Shown: piece by piece, positions 53,782-62,160 of the stretch
How the letters are laid out: every line of letters begins with the position of its first letter
Position numbering within the stretch: the first letter of the stretch is position 1
Source of the DNA: Pirellula sp.
GTDB lineage: Bacteria; Planctomycetota; Planctomycetia; Pirellulales; PNKZ01
Length of the DNA: 64,000 bases
Direction: 5' to 3'
Assembly: GCA_013822735.1 (NCBI GenBank)
Contig: PNKZ01000018.1
Coordinates: 62,001-126,000 of the forward strand
Made by a program: the position numbers and the translations under genes
Notes under the pieces: model-generated
Database searches by the model: none
What the model saw: the letters and a program-made list of their open reading frames with translations, nothing else
What the model was told of the DNA's origin: nothing

Positions 53782-55488
53782 ATGGACTTTCTGAACAAGC
53801 TGCTGGCGCAGTTAAGCGACCTCTTCAAGTCGCTTAGCCCCGGCGCACGAATGACCGCCGGCCTGCTGCTGGCGGCCGTGGTCGTGAGCATCGGCTATCT
53901 CTTCAACGCGCAGTCGGCGGGGGCGGATGCCTTCCTGCTCAACGGCCAATCGTTCACGACCGAAGAACTCACCGCGATGGAAGGAGCGTTCGGCAAGGCC
54001 GGCCTCGGCGACTACACCGTGGAAGGGGCGCGGATCAAGATCTCGAAATCACGCCAAGCGGCGTATCTCGGCGCGTTGGCCGACGGCGGCGCACTGCCGA
54101 CGAGCTTCGGCGATCATCTTTCCCAGGCCGCCAATAATCCCGGGCCGTTTACGAGCCGGGCCCAGCAAGAAGAAATGATGAAGGTCGCCAAGCAACGTGA
54201 GCTTGCCGGCATTATTCGCTCGATGAACGGCATCGAGAACGCCGTGGTGCATTACGACATGCAAAAGCGTTCCAGCTTCGGCCAATCGCCCACGGCTACC
54301 GCTTCGGTGAGCGTGAAACCGCGGGGCAATCTGCAGCTGAACGAAACGCAGGTGCCGATGATTCGCTCGCTTGTCGCTTCCGCCATCGCCGGGCTTTCGC
54401 CGGAGAGCGTCACCGTGGTCGACATCAACGGTCGTGCCTACGGCGGCAAGAGCGGCGGAATGGGGGGCAGCGCGCTGGACGACCCGTACTTGAGCATGAC
54501 TCGCGCCCATAAGGATCTGATCGAAGCCAACCTCCGCGACGCGCTGGCCTACGTCCCGGGCGTGGCCGTGACGGCCAACGTCGAACTCGACCGCGAAATG
54601 ATGAAGAGCATCATCGACCACAAGGTCGATCCGAAGACGGTGACGATCAAGTCCGACACGACCGATAACACGCTCACCTCCAACACGGCCGCCGGCGCCG
54701 GAGGTCGGGTCGGTCTGCAAGCGCAGCAGCCGAATGCGCCGGCCACGCTGCCCGGCGGCGGCGGTGGAGGATCGTCGACGGAAGACACGCGTGCCACGGC
54801 GAGCCAAGTGAACGCGGCTTCCCACTCCAGCACGGAAACTAAGATGGCCGGCCTGACGCCGAAGCGCGTCAGCGTGGCGATCGGCGTGCCGAGCGATTAC
54901 TTCTTCAAGGTTTGGCAAACGCAGAACCCGGCGGTCGACGGTCAAGAAGCGAAGAAGCCTGATGCCACGGCGCTCGCCGCGATCGAAGCCGCCGAAACGA
55001 AACGGATCAAGGATCACGTCGTCCAACTCATTCCTAACTCGGGCGACGTGAACAACCCGATCGATCCGGCAACGCTTGTGACCGTAACGGCGTTCAGCCA
55101 TGTGGCAATGCCCGACGTTTCAGGCCCCAGTTTCATGGAGCAAGCCATGGAATGGCTCGCTCAATCGTGGAGCACCGTGGCACTGCTGGGACTCGGCGTG
55201 TTCAGCCTGCTCATGCTCAAGTCGTTCGTTGCCGCGGTGCCGGTCAATGCCGAGCCGCAGATTCACTCGACGACGATCCACGACGACGAGGACGCATCCA
55301 AGGAAGCGGCGGCGGCATCCTCAACAGGAGCGGCCGGCGACGCGGCGGCGAAACCGAAGTCGCAACGAACGCTGCATCGTCGCTTGGGCTCCGGCCCCTC
55401 GTTGCGTGAAGAACTCATTGAAATGGTTCGCGAAGATCCCGAAGCGGCGGCGAACATCCTTCGCAGCTGGATCGGTAACACCGCCTAG
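53782..55488 (+). CDS. fliF: Flagellar MS-ring protein FliF
   Basis: 568 residues from ATG 53782, eight bases after GGAG; an ATG at 53746 has no ribosome binding site. Two membrane segments frame the protein: RMTAGLLLAAVVVSIGYLFN near the N-terminus and TVALLGLGVFSLLMLKSFVA near residue 475. The ring-building periplasmic part contains TSFGDHLSQAANNPGPFTS and QRSSFGQSPTATASVSVKPR-like VHYDMQKRSSFGQSPTATAS. The C-terminal GPSLREELIEMVREDPEAAA and NILRSWIG is the FliG-binding tail. FliF forms the ring in the inner membrane on which the motor assembles. Confidence 0.95.
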   Translation: MDFLNKLLAQLSDLFKSLSPGARMTAGLLLAAVVVSIGYLFNAQSAGADAFLLNGQSFTTEELTAMEGAFGKAGLGDYTVEGARIKISKSRQAAYLGALADGGALPTSFGDHLSQAANNPGPFTSRAQQEEMMKVAKQRELAGIIRSMNGIENAVVHYDMQKRSSFGQSPTATASVSVKPRGNLQLNETQVPMIRSLVASAIAGLSPESVTVVDINGRAYGGKSGGMGGSALDDPYLSMTRAHKDLIEANLRDALAYVPGVAVTANVELDREMMKSIIDHKVDPKTVTIKSDTTDNTLTSNTAAGAGGRVGLQAQQPNAPATLPGGGGGGSSTEDTRATASQVNAASHSSTETKMAGLTPKRVSVAIGVPSDYFFKVWQTQNPAVDGQEAKKPDATALAAIEAAETKRIKDHVVQLIPNSGDVNNPIDPATLVTVTAFSHVAMPDVSGPSFMEQAMEWLAQSWSTVALLGLGVFSLLMLKSFVAAVPVNAEPQIHSTTIHDDEDASKEAAAASSTGAAGDAAAKPKSQRTLHRRLGSGPSLREELIEMVREDPEAAANILRSWIGNTA

Positions 55489-55520
55489 TTTTGCAACTCC
55501 TCCTCGCATAATCGCTCTCC

Positions 55521-56552
55521 ATGGCTCAGAACTCCGAAAACCTTCGCAAGGCGGCTCTCTTCGTCGCCGCGCTCGACGCGGAAACGGCCGACTCGTTGCT
55601 CGATCGCTTGCAACCGACGCAGGCCGGACTATTGCGGCGCGTGTTAGTCGAACTCGACGACGTCGAGAACGACTTGCAGCGTGCCGCAGTCGCCGAGTTC
55701 GTGGGCTGCGCACCGCGCGCACTGGATGCAGTCGCGGAATCGGCCGTAGCGGACGAACCTGCTCCCGTTCGTTACGGCGCGGCCGCGTACGATCAAGCAG
55801 GCCAACGGACGCCGACGGCCGACGTGCCGTTTCGCTTCTTGCACGAGGCGCCGGGAGAAGATCTTTCCGAATTATTGGAAGGGGAGCATCCGCAAACGGT
55901 CGCCGTCGTGCTTTCGCATCTGCCGCCGCCACGCGCAGCCGCAGTCGTGGCATCGCTTTCGGAAAGCTTGCAGGCCGACGTGCTCCGTCGCCTCGCACGA
56001 CTTGATGAAACGGATCCCGCGACGCTCAACGCTGTGGAAACGGAATTGGAACGCCGCTTTCGCAATCGTTTCCCTACGGATCGGGGACGTACGTCGGGCG
56101 TCGGCGCGGTGCAGAGTATTTTGAGCGAAGCATCGCCCGCCGTTCGCCGGACGTTGATCGCCGGCATCTCCCGACAAGATTTGAAGTTGGCGACGCGCCT
56201 CACGCGGCCGACCCTAACGTTCGCCGACCTACCGCAATTGGCGGACACGACGTTGCGAACTCTGTGCGACGAAGCCGAGCCGGAGATTCTGGCCGTGGCG
56301 TTGGCGGGTGCCGAACTGGCGTACGGCGAACGCTTCGTCGCGGTGCTGCCGCGCGTGCAAGCCGCGCAACTGCGACGGGCCATCGATACGCTGGGCCCCA
56401 CGCGGCTGAGCGACGTCGAAATCGCGCAACGGGAACTCGTCGAAACGGCCCATCGTTTGGAAGTCTCCGGCCGCCTCGAGTGGACGGCAGGCTCGGCGCC
56501 TCACCAAGAACCAACCTCCGACGCGCGGCGACCATTCGCCGCCGCCGCATAA
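55521..56552 (+). CDS. fliG: Flagellar motor switch protein FliG
   Basis: 343 residues. The N-terminal domain (LRKAALFVAALDAETADSLL) binds the FliF tail. The middle domain carries the EHPQT motif, LLEGEHPQTVAVVLSHLPPP, with ARLDETDPATLNAVETELER. The C-terminal domain (TFADLPQLADTTLRTLCDEA, AVALAGAELAYGERFVAVLP, GPTRLSDVEIAQRELVETAH) holds the torque helix. It is more divergent in the N-terminal third than textbook FliG, with a loose Ala-rich linker around residues 65-100. FliG converts ion flow through the stators into rotation. Confidence 0.92.
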   Translation: MAQNSENLRKAALFVAALDAETADSLLDRLQPTQAGLLRRVLVELDDVENDLQRAAVAEFVGCAPRALDAVAESAVADEPAPVRYGAAAYDQAGQRTPTADVPFRFLHEAPGEDLSELLEGEHPQTVAVVLSHLPPPRAAAVVASLSESLQADVLRRLARLDETDPATLNAVETELERRFRNRFPTDRGRTSGVGAVQSILSEASPAVRRTLIAGISRQDLKLATRLTRPTLTFADLPQLADTTLRTLCDEAEPEILAVALAGAELAYGERFVAVLPRVQAAQLRRAIDTLGPTRLSDVEIAQRELVETAHRLEVSGRLEWTAGSAPHQEPTSDARRPFAAAA

Positions 56553-56567
56553 CGGAGGACGATCACC

Positions 56568-57218
56568 ATGGCATCCGTCATTAAGCAAGGCGATCAGCAG
56601 AGCGTGCGCGGCAGCACGTTCAACTTCGACGACATGGCGCGACACGGCGAGTCGTATCTGCGCGATATTCGCGAACAAGCGGCCCGCATCTTGTCGGAAG
56701 CCGGCGTGCAGGCCGAGCGCATTCGCAAGCAGGCGGAGATCGACGGGCTGAAGGCCGCACAGAAGCAGCATCAAGCAAAGCTCGAAGCCGAAACGGTCAA
56801 GCGGATGGAAGATGCCTTGCCGGTGCTGAGATCGGTCGTGGGCGAGATTCAAAACTCGCGCGAAGCGTGGCTGGCCCATTGGGAACGGACCGGCGTGGCT
56901 CTTGCCGCGCGGATCGCCGAACGCGTGTTACGGCGGGAATTAGACCGCAGACCCGAACTGCCGCTCGTATTGATGCGTGAAGGACTGGAGCTGGCGACCT
57001 CCGGCAACACGGTTCGCATCATGCTGAATCCGGCGGATCTCGCGTTACTCGGGCCGCAAGCTAAGCAGTTGCTCGCGGAGTTGGGCCGGCTCGGCGACGC
57101 CGAACTTGTGGGCGACGAACGCATCGGGCGCGGCGGCTGCCGACTCGAAACCCGTCACGGATCGATCGATCAACAGATTGCCGCGCAACTACAACGCATT
57201 GAAGAAGAACTGACGTAA
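56568..57218 (+). CDS. fliH: Flagellar export ATPase regulator FliH
   Basis: 216 residues, starting seven bases after GGAGGA. The N-terminal coiled stretch is RDIREQAARILSEAGVQAER and KQAEIDGLKAAQKQHQAKLE. The C-terminal FliH/SctL fold includes LAARIAERVLRRELDRRPEL, RIMLNPADLALLGPQAKQLL and ELVGDERIGRGGCRLETRHG. FliH dimerises, holds FliI in check and links it to the C ring. It overlaps the reading unit of fliG-fliI with short spacers (15 and 4 bases). Confidence 0.9.
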   Translation: MASVIKQGDQQSVRGSTFNFDDMARHGESYLRDIREQAARILSEAGVQAERIRKQAEIDGLKAAQKQHQAKLEAETVKRMEDALPVLRSVVGEIQNSREAWLAHWERTGVALAARIAERVLRRELDRRPELPLVLMREGLELATSGNTVRIMLNPADLALLGPQAKQLLAELGRLGDAELVGDERIGRGGCRLETRHGSIDQQIAAQLQRIEEELT

Positions 57219-57222
57219 TACA

Positions 57223-58551
57223 ATGCCTCACTTGGCCGCACAACTCGACGACCTGTTGCCCGCAGCGCTGGAAGGGCGGATCGTGCGCACGGTCGGCATG
57301 ACCGCCGCCGCCGCCGGGTTTCCCGCGCCGGTCGGAGCGCTCGTCGAGATTCAACGGCATGGCGCCGGCCCGCTCGAAGCGGAGGTGATCGGCTTTCGCG
57401 ACGAGCTCACGCTGTTGTTCCCCTATGCGGAGATGGCCGGCATTCGCCAAGGCGACCGTGTGCGGCTCAAGCGCACGAAGAATTGGCTCCGGGTCGGCGA
57501 GCAGTTGCTGGGTCGCGTGATCGATGCGCGAGGGCAGGTGATCGACGGTAAGCCGCAGCCCATGCTCAGCGAACGAGCGCCATTGGATCGCCGCCCGCCG
57601 AATCCGATCGACCGACCGCGGATCAGCGCCGCACTTTCGACGGGCGTGCGCGTGATCGACGGCTTGCTCACCTGCGGCCAAGGACAGCGCATGGGAATCT
57701 TTGCCGGCTCGGGCGTGGGCAAGAGCGTGCTGTTGGGCATGATGGCAAAGTACACTTCGGCCGACGTGAACGTGATCGCGCTGATCGGCGAACGGGGCCG
57801 CGAAGTAAACGAGTTTTTGGAACGCGATCTCGGGCCGGAAGGTTTGGCGCGGAGCGTGGTCGTGACGGCGACGAGCGACGAGCCGGCGCTCTTGCGCGTT
57901 CGTGCGGCGTTCGCAGCCACGGCGGTCGCCGAATGGTTTCGCGATCGCGGCAAGAACGTGCTGTTGGTCATGGATTCGTTGACGCGCTTCGCCTTGGCGC
58001 AGCGCGAGATCGGTCTCGCCGCCGGCGAACCGCCGACGACGCGAGGTTTTCCGCCTTCGGTATTTGCGATGTTGCCGAAGCTCGTCGAGCGAGCGGGCCG
58101 GACGCATGAGGGAAGTATCACGGCATTCTATTCCGTGCTTGTCGACGGCGACGACGAAAACGAACCGATTGCGGATTGCGTCCGCGGTCTGATCGACGGC
58201 CATACGTGGCTCTCGCGCAAGATTGCGTCGCGCAATCATTATCCGGCGGTCGACGTGTTGCCGAGCCTAAGCCGGCTCATGAGCGAAGTGGCATCGCCCG
58301 AGCATCGTGAGGCGGCCGGCATCGTGCGCGAGCTGCTCTCGACCTATCGCGAAAATGAAGATCTCATCTCGATCGGCGCTTATCGCCGGGGTACGAATCC
58401 GACGATCGACTTGGCGATCGACGTGCAGGACATATTGAACCAGTTCCTTCGCCAACGGGTGGAGGAAGCAAGCAGCGTGGACGAGGCCCGCCAGTTGTTG
58501 GGACAGATCAAGACGATTTGCCGTGCGAAGTTGGCGGGAGCGAAGCAGTAG
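57223..58551 (+). CDS. fliI: Flagellum-specific ATP synthase FliI
   Basis: 442 residues, the family length. F1-beta-like motifs: Walker A GIFAGSGVGKSVLLGMMAKY (about residues 160-179), ALIGERGREVNEFLERDLGP, Walker B KNVLLVMDSLTRFALAQREI, and the type III-specific SRKIASRNHYPAVDVLPSLS. FliI hydrolyses ATP to energise and order export of rod, hook and filament proteins with FliH and FliJ. It starts four bases after fliH. Confidence 0.96.
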   Translation: MPHLAAQLDDLLPAALEGRIVRTVGMTAAAAGFPAPVGALVEIQRHGAGPLEAEVIGFRDELTLLFPYAEMAGIRQGDRVRLKRTKNWLRVGEQLLGRVIDARGQVIDGKPQPMLSERAPLDRRPPNPIDRPRISAALSTGVRVIDGLLTCGQGQRMGIFAGSGVGKSVLLGMMAKYTSADVNVIALIGERGREVNEFLERDLGPEGLARSVVVTATSDEPALLRVRAAFAATAVAEWFRDRGKNVLLVMDSLTRFALAQREIGLAAGEPPTTRGFPPSVFAMLPKLVERAGRTHEGSITAFYSVLVDGDDENEPIADCVRGLIDGHTWLSRKIASRNHYPAVDVLPSLSRLMSEVASPEHREAAGIVRELLSTYRENEDLISIGAYRRGTNPTIDLAIDVQDILNQFLRQRVEEASSVDEARQLLGQIKTICRAKLAGAKQ

Positions 58552-58580
58552 GACCGAATTGCAGAATCGAAAAGTTACTG

Positions 58581-58606
58581 CCGGTGACAAGCACCGGGGC
58601 TAAATG
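58581..58606. repeat. GGCTAAA-type hairpin, partial copy between fliI and fliJ
   Basis: A hairpin CCGGTGACAAGCACCGG (58581-58597) followed by GGCTAAATG. It resembles one half of the elements at 17658-17722 and 23031-23091, but it lies inside the flagellar operon between two same-strand genes, and the matching left TTTAGCC arm is absent. Confidence 0.6.
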
Positions 58607-58650
58607 TACATGCCGACCCTGAACCCTGAACCCTAGACGTTCCTTTCGCC

Positions 58651-59094
58651 ATGCGTTTTCAGTTTCGACTTCAGACTTTGCTTCGCCTTCGGGAGGCCGC
58701 GCGCGACGAGCGCCGCGAGCAACTCGCGGAGGTCATGCGCATCGACGATGCACTGCGCAAGCAACTGACGGAACTGGAAGGGCTGCAGTCGGAGGCACGG
58801 GCGCTCCAACGATTGGGAGTAGGGCGCGTCGACGTCGATCGCCTGCTCGAAGCGCAGCGTTACGAAGCGGTCGTGGCGTTGGAGATTCTGCACGTCGAGC
58901 GACAGCGAGCCGCGGTCGCCGAAGAAATGAACAAACGTCAGGAAGCCCTGGTCGAGGCCGATCGGGAGTTCAAGGTGTTGGAGAAACTCCGCGAAAAGCG
59001 GCTCTCCGAGCATGGCGCCGAGGTGCTGGCGCAAGAGATGAAGCTACTCGATGAAGCGGCGGGCCGCATGAAGCGTGAGGAGGTCGACGTATGA
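58651..59094 (+). CDS. fliJ: Flagellar export protein FliJ
   Basis: 147 residues, almost entirely coiled coil: MRFQFRLQTLLRLREAARDE (the family N-terminus, RFxFRLxxLLxLR), VMRIDDALRKQLTELEGLQS and QEALVEADREFKVLEKLREK. FliJ is a general chaperone escort and stabilises the FliI ring. The end overlaps the next gene by four bases (ATGA), a sign of translational coupling. Confidence 0.92.
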   Translation: MRFQFRLQTLLRLREAARDERREQLAEVMRIDDALRKQLTELEGLQSEARALQRLGVGRVDVDRLLEAQRYEAVVALEILHVERQRAAVAEEMNKRQEALVEADREFKVLEKLREKRLSEHGAEVLAQEMKLLDEAAGRMKREEVDV

Positions 59095-59774
59095 GCAAAC
59101 TCATCAACGGCCTCTCGGCGCTGATCATCTACCTGTTGATCGGCCATGCGCTGGCGGTGGCGATGATCGTCACGGTCGTCGCCATGAAGGGAGGCTTCAG
59201 CCACCACAAGCTCGAACAAATCATGGCGGTGATTCAAGGCGTCGACTTGCTCGCTTTAAGCGAGAAGGTGGAAGAGGATCGCGCGCACGCGGCGCAAGAA
59301 CGATTGTCGTTGGCCGATCTGGCGGAAGCGCGCGCGCGGAAGTCGCGCGATTTTGAAATGCGCGAGCAAGAGTTGCGCAATCAACTTGCGCGGACCACGA
59401 CGATGCAAGTTCAGCTCGCCGATACGGCCGACCGATATCACAGAATGAAGCAAGACTTCGAGACGCGTTTGAAGAACCTGCGCGAAGGAGCGATCGCGAC
59501 GAACATGGAAAACGCTCGCTCGCTCTTGGAGAACGTGAAGCCGAAGCAAGCGAAGGAGCAGCTGCAGAAAATGGTGCAAGACGGCGAGATGAAACAAGCC
59601 GTCTCGCTGTTGGCGGCGATGCCGATCGAGAAGCGGGCCAAGATCGTCACCGAGTTTAAGACGCCCGAGGAAGCCCAGCAGTTGGCGGAAATGTTGCGGT
59701 TGATTCGAGCAGGCGAGCCGGACGTCACGTTGATCGACGAAGCGGCCAAGCAGACGCAAGCAGTCGGCAAGTAG
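59091..59774 (+). CDS. MotE/FlbB-like flagellar membrane protein
   Basis: 227 residues: one N-terminal membrane segment (LIIYLLIGHALAVAMIVTVV), a long coiled coil (residues 60-140, RARKSRDFEMREQELRNQLA) and a C-terminal helical domain (KPKQAKEQLQKMVQDGEMKQ, AVSLLAAMPIEKRAKIVTEF, TPEEAQQLAEMLRLI). The last part is like the MgtE N-terminal-type helices seen in MotE. MotE/FlbB-type proteins chaperone stator components or set polar placement. Its place between fliJ and fliK agrees with MotE in other phyla. The assignment is by layout. Confidence 0.75.
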   Translation: MSKLINGLSALIIYLLIGHALAVAMIVTVVAMKGGFSHHKLEQIMAVIQGVDLLALSEKVEEDRAHAAQERLSLADLAEARARKSRDFEMREQELRNQLARTTTMQVQLADTADRYHRMKQDFETRLKNLREGAIATNMENARSLLENVKPKQAKEQLQKMVQDGEMKQAVSLLAAMPIEKRAKIVTEFKTPEEAQQLAEMLRLIRAGEPDVTLIDEAAKQTQAVGK

Positions 59775-59824
59775 TAAACGAAAGCTTTACCGAGCGAACG
59801 AAACAACGAGAAAGCGAGCCGATC

Positions 59825-61513
59825 GTGGTGCCTCCCGCAGTTGACAACCTGAGCCTGTCGCTTCCCGAACTCCCGATTCCGAGCGCCGCTCCGAGTCGCG
59901 CGGCCGATCGCGGCGACGGCAACTCGTTTCAAAACGCTCTGGCGCGCGCCGGAAGCGCGTCGAACGACGCTTCCCGGACGGACGCCCCGGATCGCTCCGC
60001 GACTCCGTCGTCGCAAGGTCCGCAGGCCCAAGATCAGTCGCGAGCTTCCGATAGTTCTCAGCCGTCGGATCAAGCGGCGGAGAAGCAGTCGCCCGCAACC
60101 TCCGCGAAAGAATCGCAAGCGTCGGACCAAGGAAAGCCGGACGACGCGGACGACGTCGACCAAGGAACGCCGCCGGTCGTGACGGACGAAAAGAAGGACG
60201 GTGATTCCGATCACGAGGAAGAACAGACGCCGGATCAGGCGGCATTGGCATTAGCGGCCCTGGCGGCGGCTCAGGCACAAGCGAAGGCGCCGGTCGCACA
60301 AACGGACGAGGTAGCGCTCTCCGACACGGCGAAAGAGCAAGCTTTGGAACCGGTCGCCGCGGCCAAGCCGGTCGGCGTGAAGACCGATGTTCCGGCGGCC
60401 ACGCCGGTGACGTCGAATTCGCCGAAGATCACAGACGAGGCGACGCCGACTACGGCTACGGCGGCAACCGAGCAAGTTATCGTAGCGGAAATTGCGACCA
60501 ACGCCGCACCGGTCGTGAACGATGTGCAACCGAACACCGACACGAAGCCCAAGACCGTGTCTGCGGAATCGACGACCGTCGCCGAAGAGGCGAAGGGGAT
60601 AAATCTCGGGCAAGAGACGTCGCCGACGGAGAAGTCGCTCGCCGCCGTCTCGGCAGAGCAAACCACGGCAGCTCCGGTAGCGGCCGCGACCGTAGCCGTT
60701 TCCGAGCAAGAGTCCTCGACGGACAAGCGAGCCGATCGAAGCGACGACAAGACTACTGCCAAAGATGCCGGCGTCGGCGCAACGACGGCCGCCGCCGCGG
60801 ATCTTCCTGCGGCACCGCAGGTGACAAGCGACACGGTGCAAACGCCCGATGTTACCATCGCTGCCGCGGTATCGATCCCGTCCGGAGAGAAAGCTGCGCC
60901 TTCGGATGCGGCCGGCGATACCCCTCGTAAGGATTCGGGCCGACAACCGGATATCACCGGCATTCGGCACCCGGCGTCCGGCGCCGAAGCGCCGCGCAAC
61001 TCTAATAGTCGGACTGCTGCCGCCACGTTCGGTGCGCTCGGCGAACAAGCCGGAGCCGGCGGACTTTCGCAAGGCGACCGCGTCCGGCTCGTGCAACGCG
61101 TGGCGCGCGCCGTGCAAACGGCCCAAGAGCGCGGCGGCGATTTGCAACTTCGCTTGAGCCCGCCCGAACTCGGCTCGCTCCGCTTGCAAGTGAAGATGAC
61201 CGACGGCGCCCTTTCGGCGCGCCTCGAGGCGGAGACGCCGCAAGCTCAACAGGTGCTCATGGACAGCCTACCGCAACTTCGCGAACGCTTGGCCGATCAG
61301 AACATTCGCGTCGAACGATTCGATGTCGATTTAATGCAGTCGGGCGGGGGCGGACCATCCAACCTGCCCGACCGCCGTCAGGACGCCTCGCAAGACGGAT
61401 CGTCGTCGCGCGGCAGCTCGACCGTACGTCGCCAAGCCGGAAATGAGACTGCCGTCGGCGGCCCGTCGCCGACGCGCTTCGTCGCCGCGGGGCGACTCGA
61501 CATCGTCGCCTGA
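59825..61513 (+). CDS. fliK: Flagellar hook-length control protein FliK
   Basis: 562 residues from tandem GTG codons. The first 420 residues are low-complexity, Ala/Thr/Asp/Glu/Ser-rich and probably unfolded, forming the molecular ruler. The C-terminal Flg_hook domain is clear at about residues 425-510: VRLVQRVARAVQTAQERGGD, LQLRLSPPELGSLRLQVKMT, DGALSARLEAETPQAQQVLM and ERLADQNIRVERFDVDLMQS. FliK is exported while the hook grows and switches FlhB to filament export once the hook reaches its set length. The ruler is longer than in many bacteria, which may match the enlarged hook protein downstream. Confidence 0.9.
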   Translation: MVPPAVDNLSLSLPELPIPSAAPSRAADRGDGNSFQNALARAGSASNDASRTDAPDRSATPSSQGPQAQDQSRASDSSQPSDQAAEKQSPATSAKESQASDQGKPDDADDVDQGTPPVVTDEKKDGDSDHEEEQTPDQAALALAALAAAQAQAKAPVAQTDEVALSDTAKEQALEPVAAAKPVGVKTDVPAATPVTSNSPKITDEATPTTATAATEQVIVAEIATNAAPVVNDVQPNTDTKPKTVSAESTTVAEEAKGINLGQETSPTEKSLAAVSAEQTTAAPVAAATVAVSEQESSTDKRADRSDDKTTAKDAGVGATTAAAADLPAAPQVTSDTVQTPDVTIAAAVSIPSGEKAAPSDAAGDTPRKDSGRQPDITGIRHPASGAEAPRNSNSRTAAATFGALGEQAGAGGLSQGDRVRLVQRVARAVQTAQERGGDLQLRLSPPELGSLRLQVKMTDGALSARLEAETPQAQQVLMDSLPQLRERLADQNIRVERFDVDLMQSGGGGPSNLPDRRQDASQDGSSSRGSSTVRRQAGNETAVGGPSPTRFVAAGRLDIVA

Positions 61514-61581
61514 CGCCGCTCCCGACAACGATCGACGCTCCCCAGTTCACTCCATCACAACGTTCGCTAGCGAGAATCCAA

Positions 61582-62091
61582 ATGGCAACCGACACATCCG
61601 GCGTAGGCGCGACGACCACCACTCCGACGGTCGATAAGTCGAAGCTCAAGCCGCAGAGCGATGCCTTCACCGATCTCAAGATCGAAGACTTCATCAAGCT
61701 CATGGTTACCGAGCTGCAAAACCAAGATCCGCTGAACCCGACGGATAACAACCAAATTCTGCAGCAGATGAGTCAGATGCAAAGCATCAACTCGACGCAG
61801 AAGCTGAACACGACGTTGGATTCGGTGCTCTTGGGCCAGAATCTCTCCAACGCAGGCTCGCTGATCGGCAAGACCGTCGTCGGTCTGACCGACAAGGGAG
61901 ACGACGTTACCGGGAAGGTCGACTCGGTGACGGTGCTTAGCGGCGTGCCGCGCTTGGTGATCGGCGACGATTCGATCGCCTTGAGCAACGTCCGTTTGAT
62001 TCTGCCGACCGAAGCGACCGACACGACCGGCGATGGTACGACGACCGATGCCGGCACGACCGACCCGACGGCGAATACCGCCGGGGCGTAA
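61582..62091 (+). CDS. flgD: Flagellar hook cap / hook assembly protein FlgD
   Basis: 169 residues. The N-terminal export and capping part reads DLKIEDFIKLMVTELQNQDP and LNPTDNNQILQQMSQMQSIN, the FlgD signature. A small beta domain follows (LIGKTVVGLTDKGDDVTGKV and PRLVIGDDSIALSNVRLI), ending in a Thr/Asp/Gly-rich tail. FlgD caps the growing hook and is discarded after assembly. It lies directly upstream of flgE, as usual. The full C-terminal FlgD Ig-like domain appears shortened. Confidence 0.93.
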   Translation: MATDTSGVGATTTTPTVDKSKLKPQSDAFTDLKIEDFIKLMVTELQNQDPLNPTDNNQILQQMSQMQSINSTQKLNTTLDSVLLGQNLSNAGSLIGKTVVGLTDKGDDVTGKVDSVTVLSGVPRLVIGDDSIALSNVRLILPTEATDTTGDGTTTDAGTTDPTANTAGA

Positions 62092-62160
62092 CCAACTTGT
62101 TCGATCAATCATCGTCGACTTCGGTCGGCGCGCATTTACTAGAAGCTAAAGGGGCCAGTC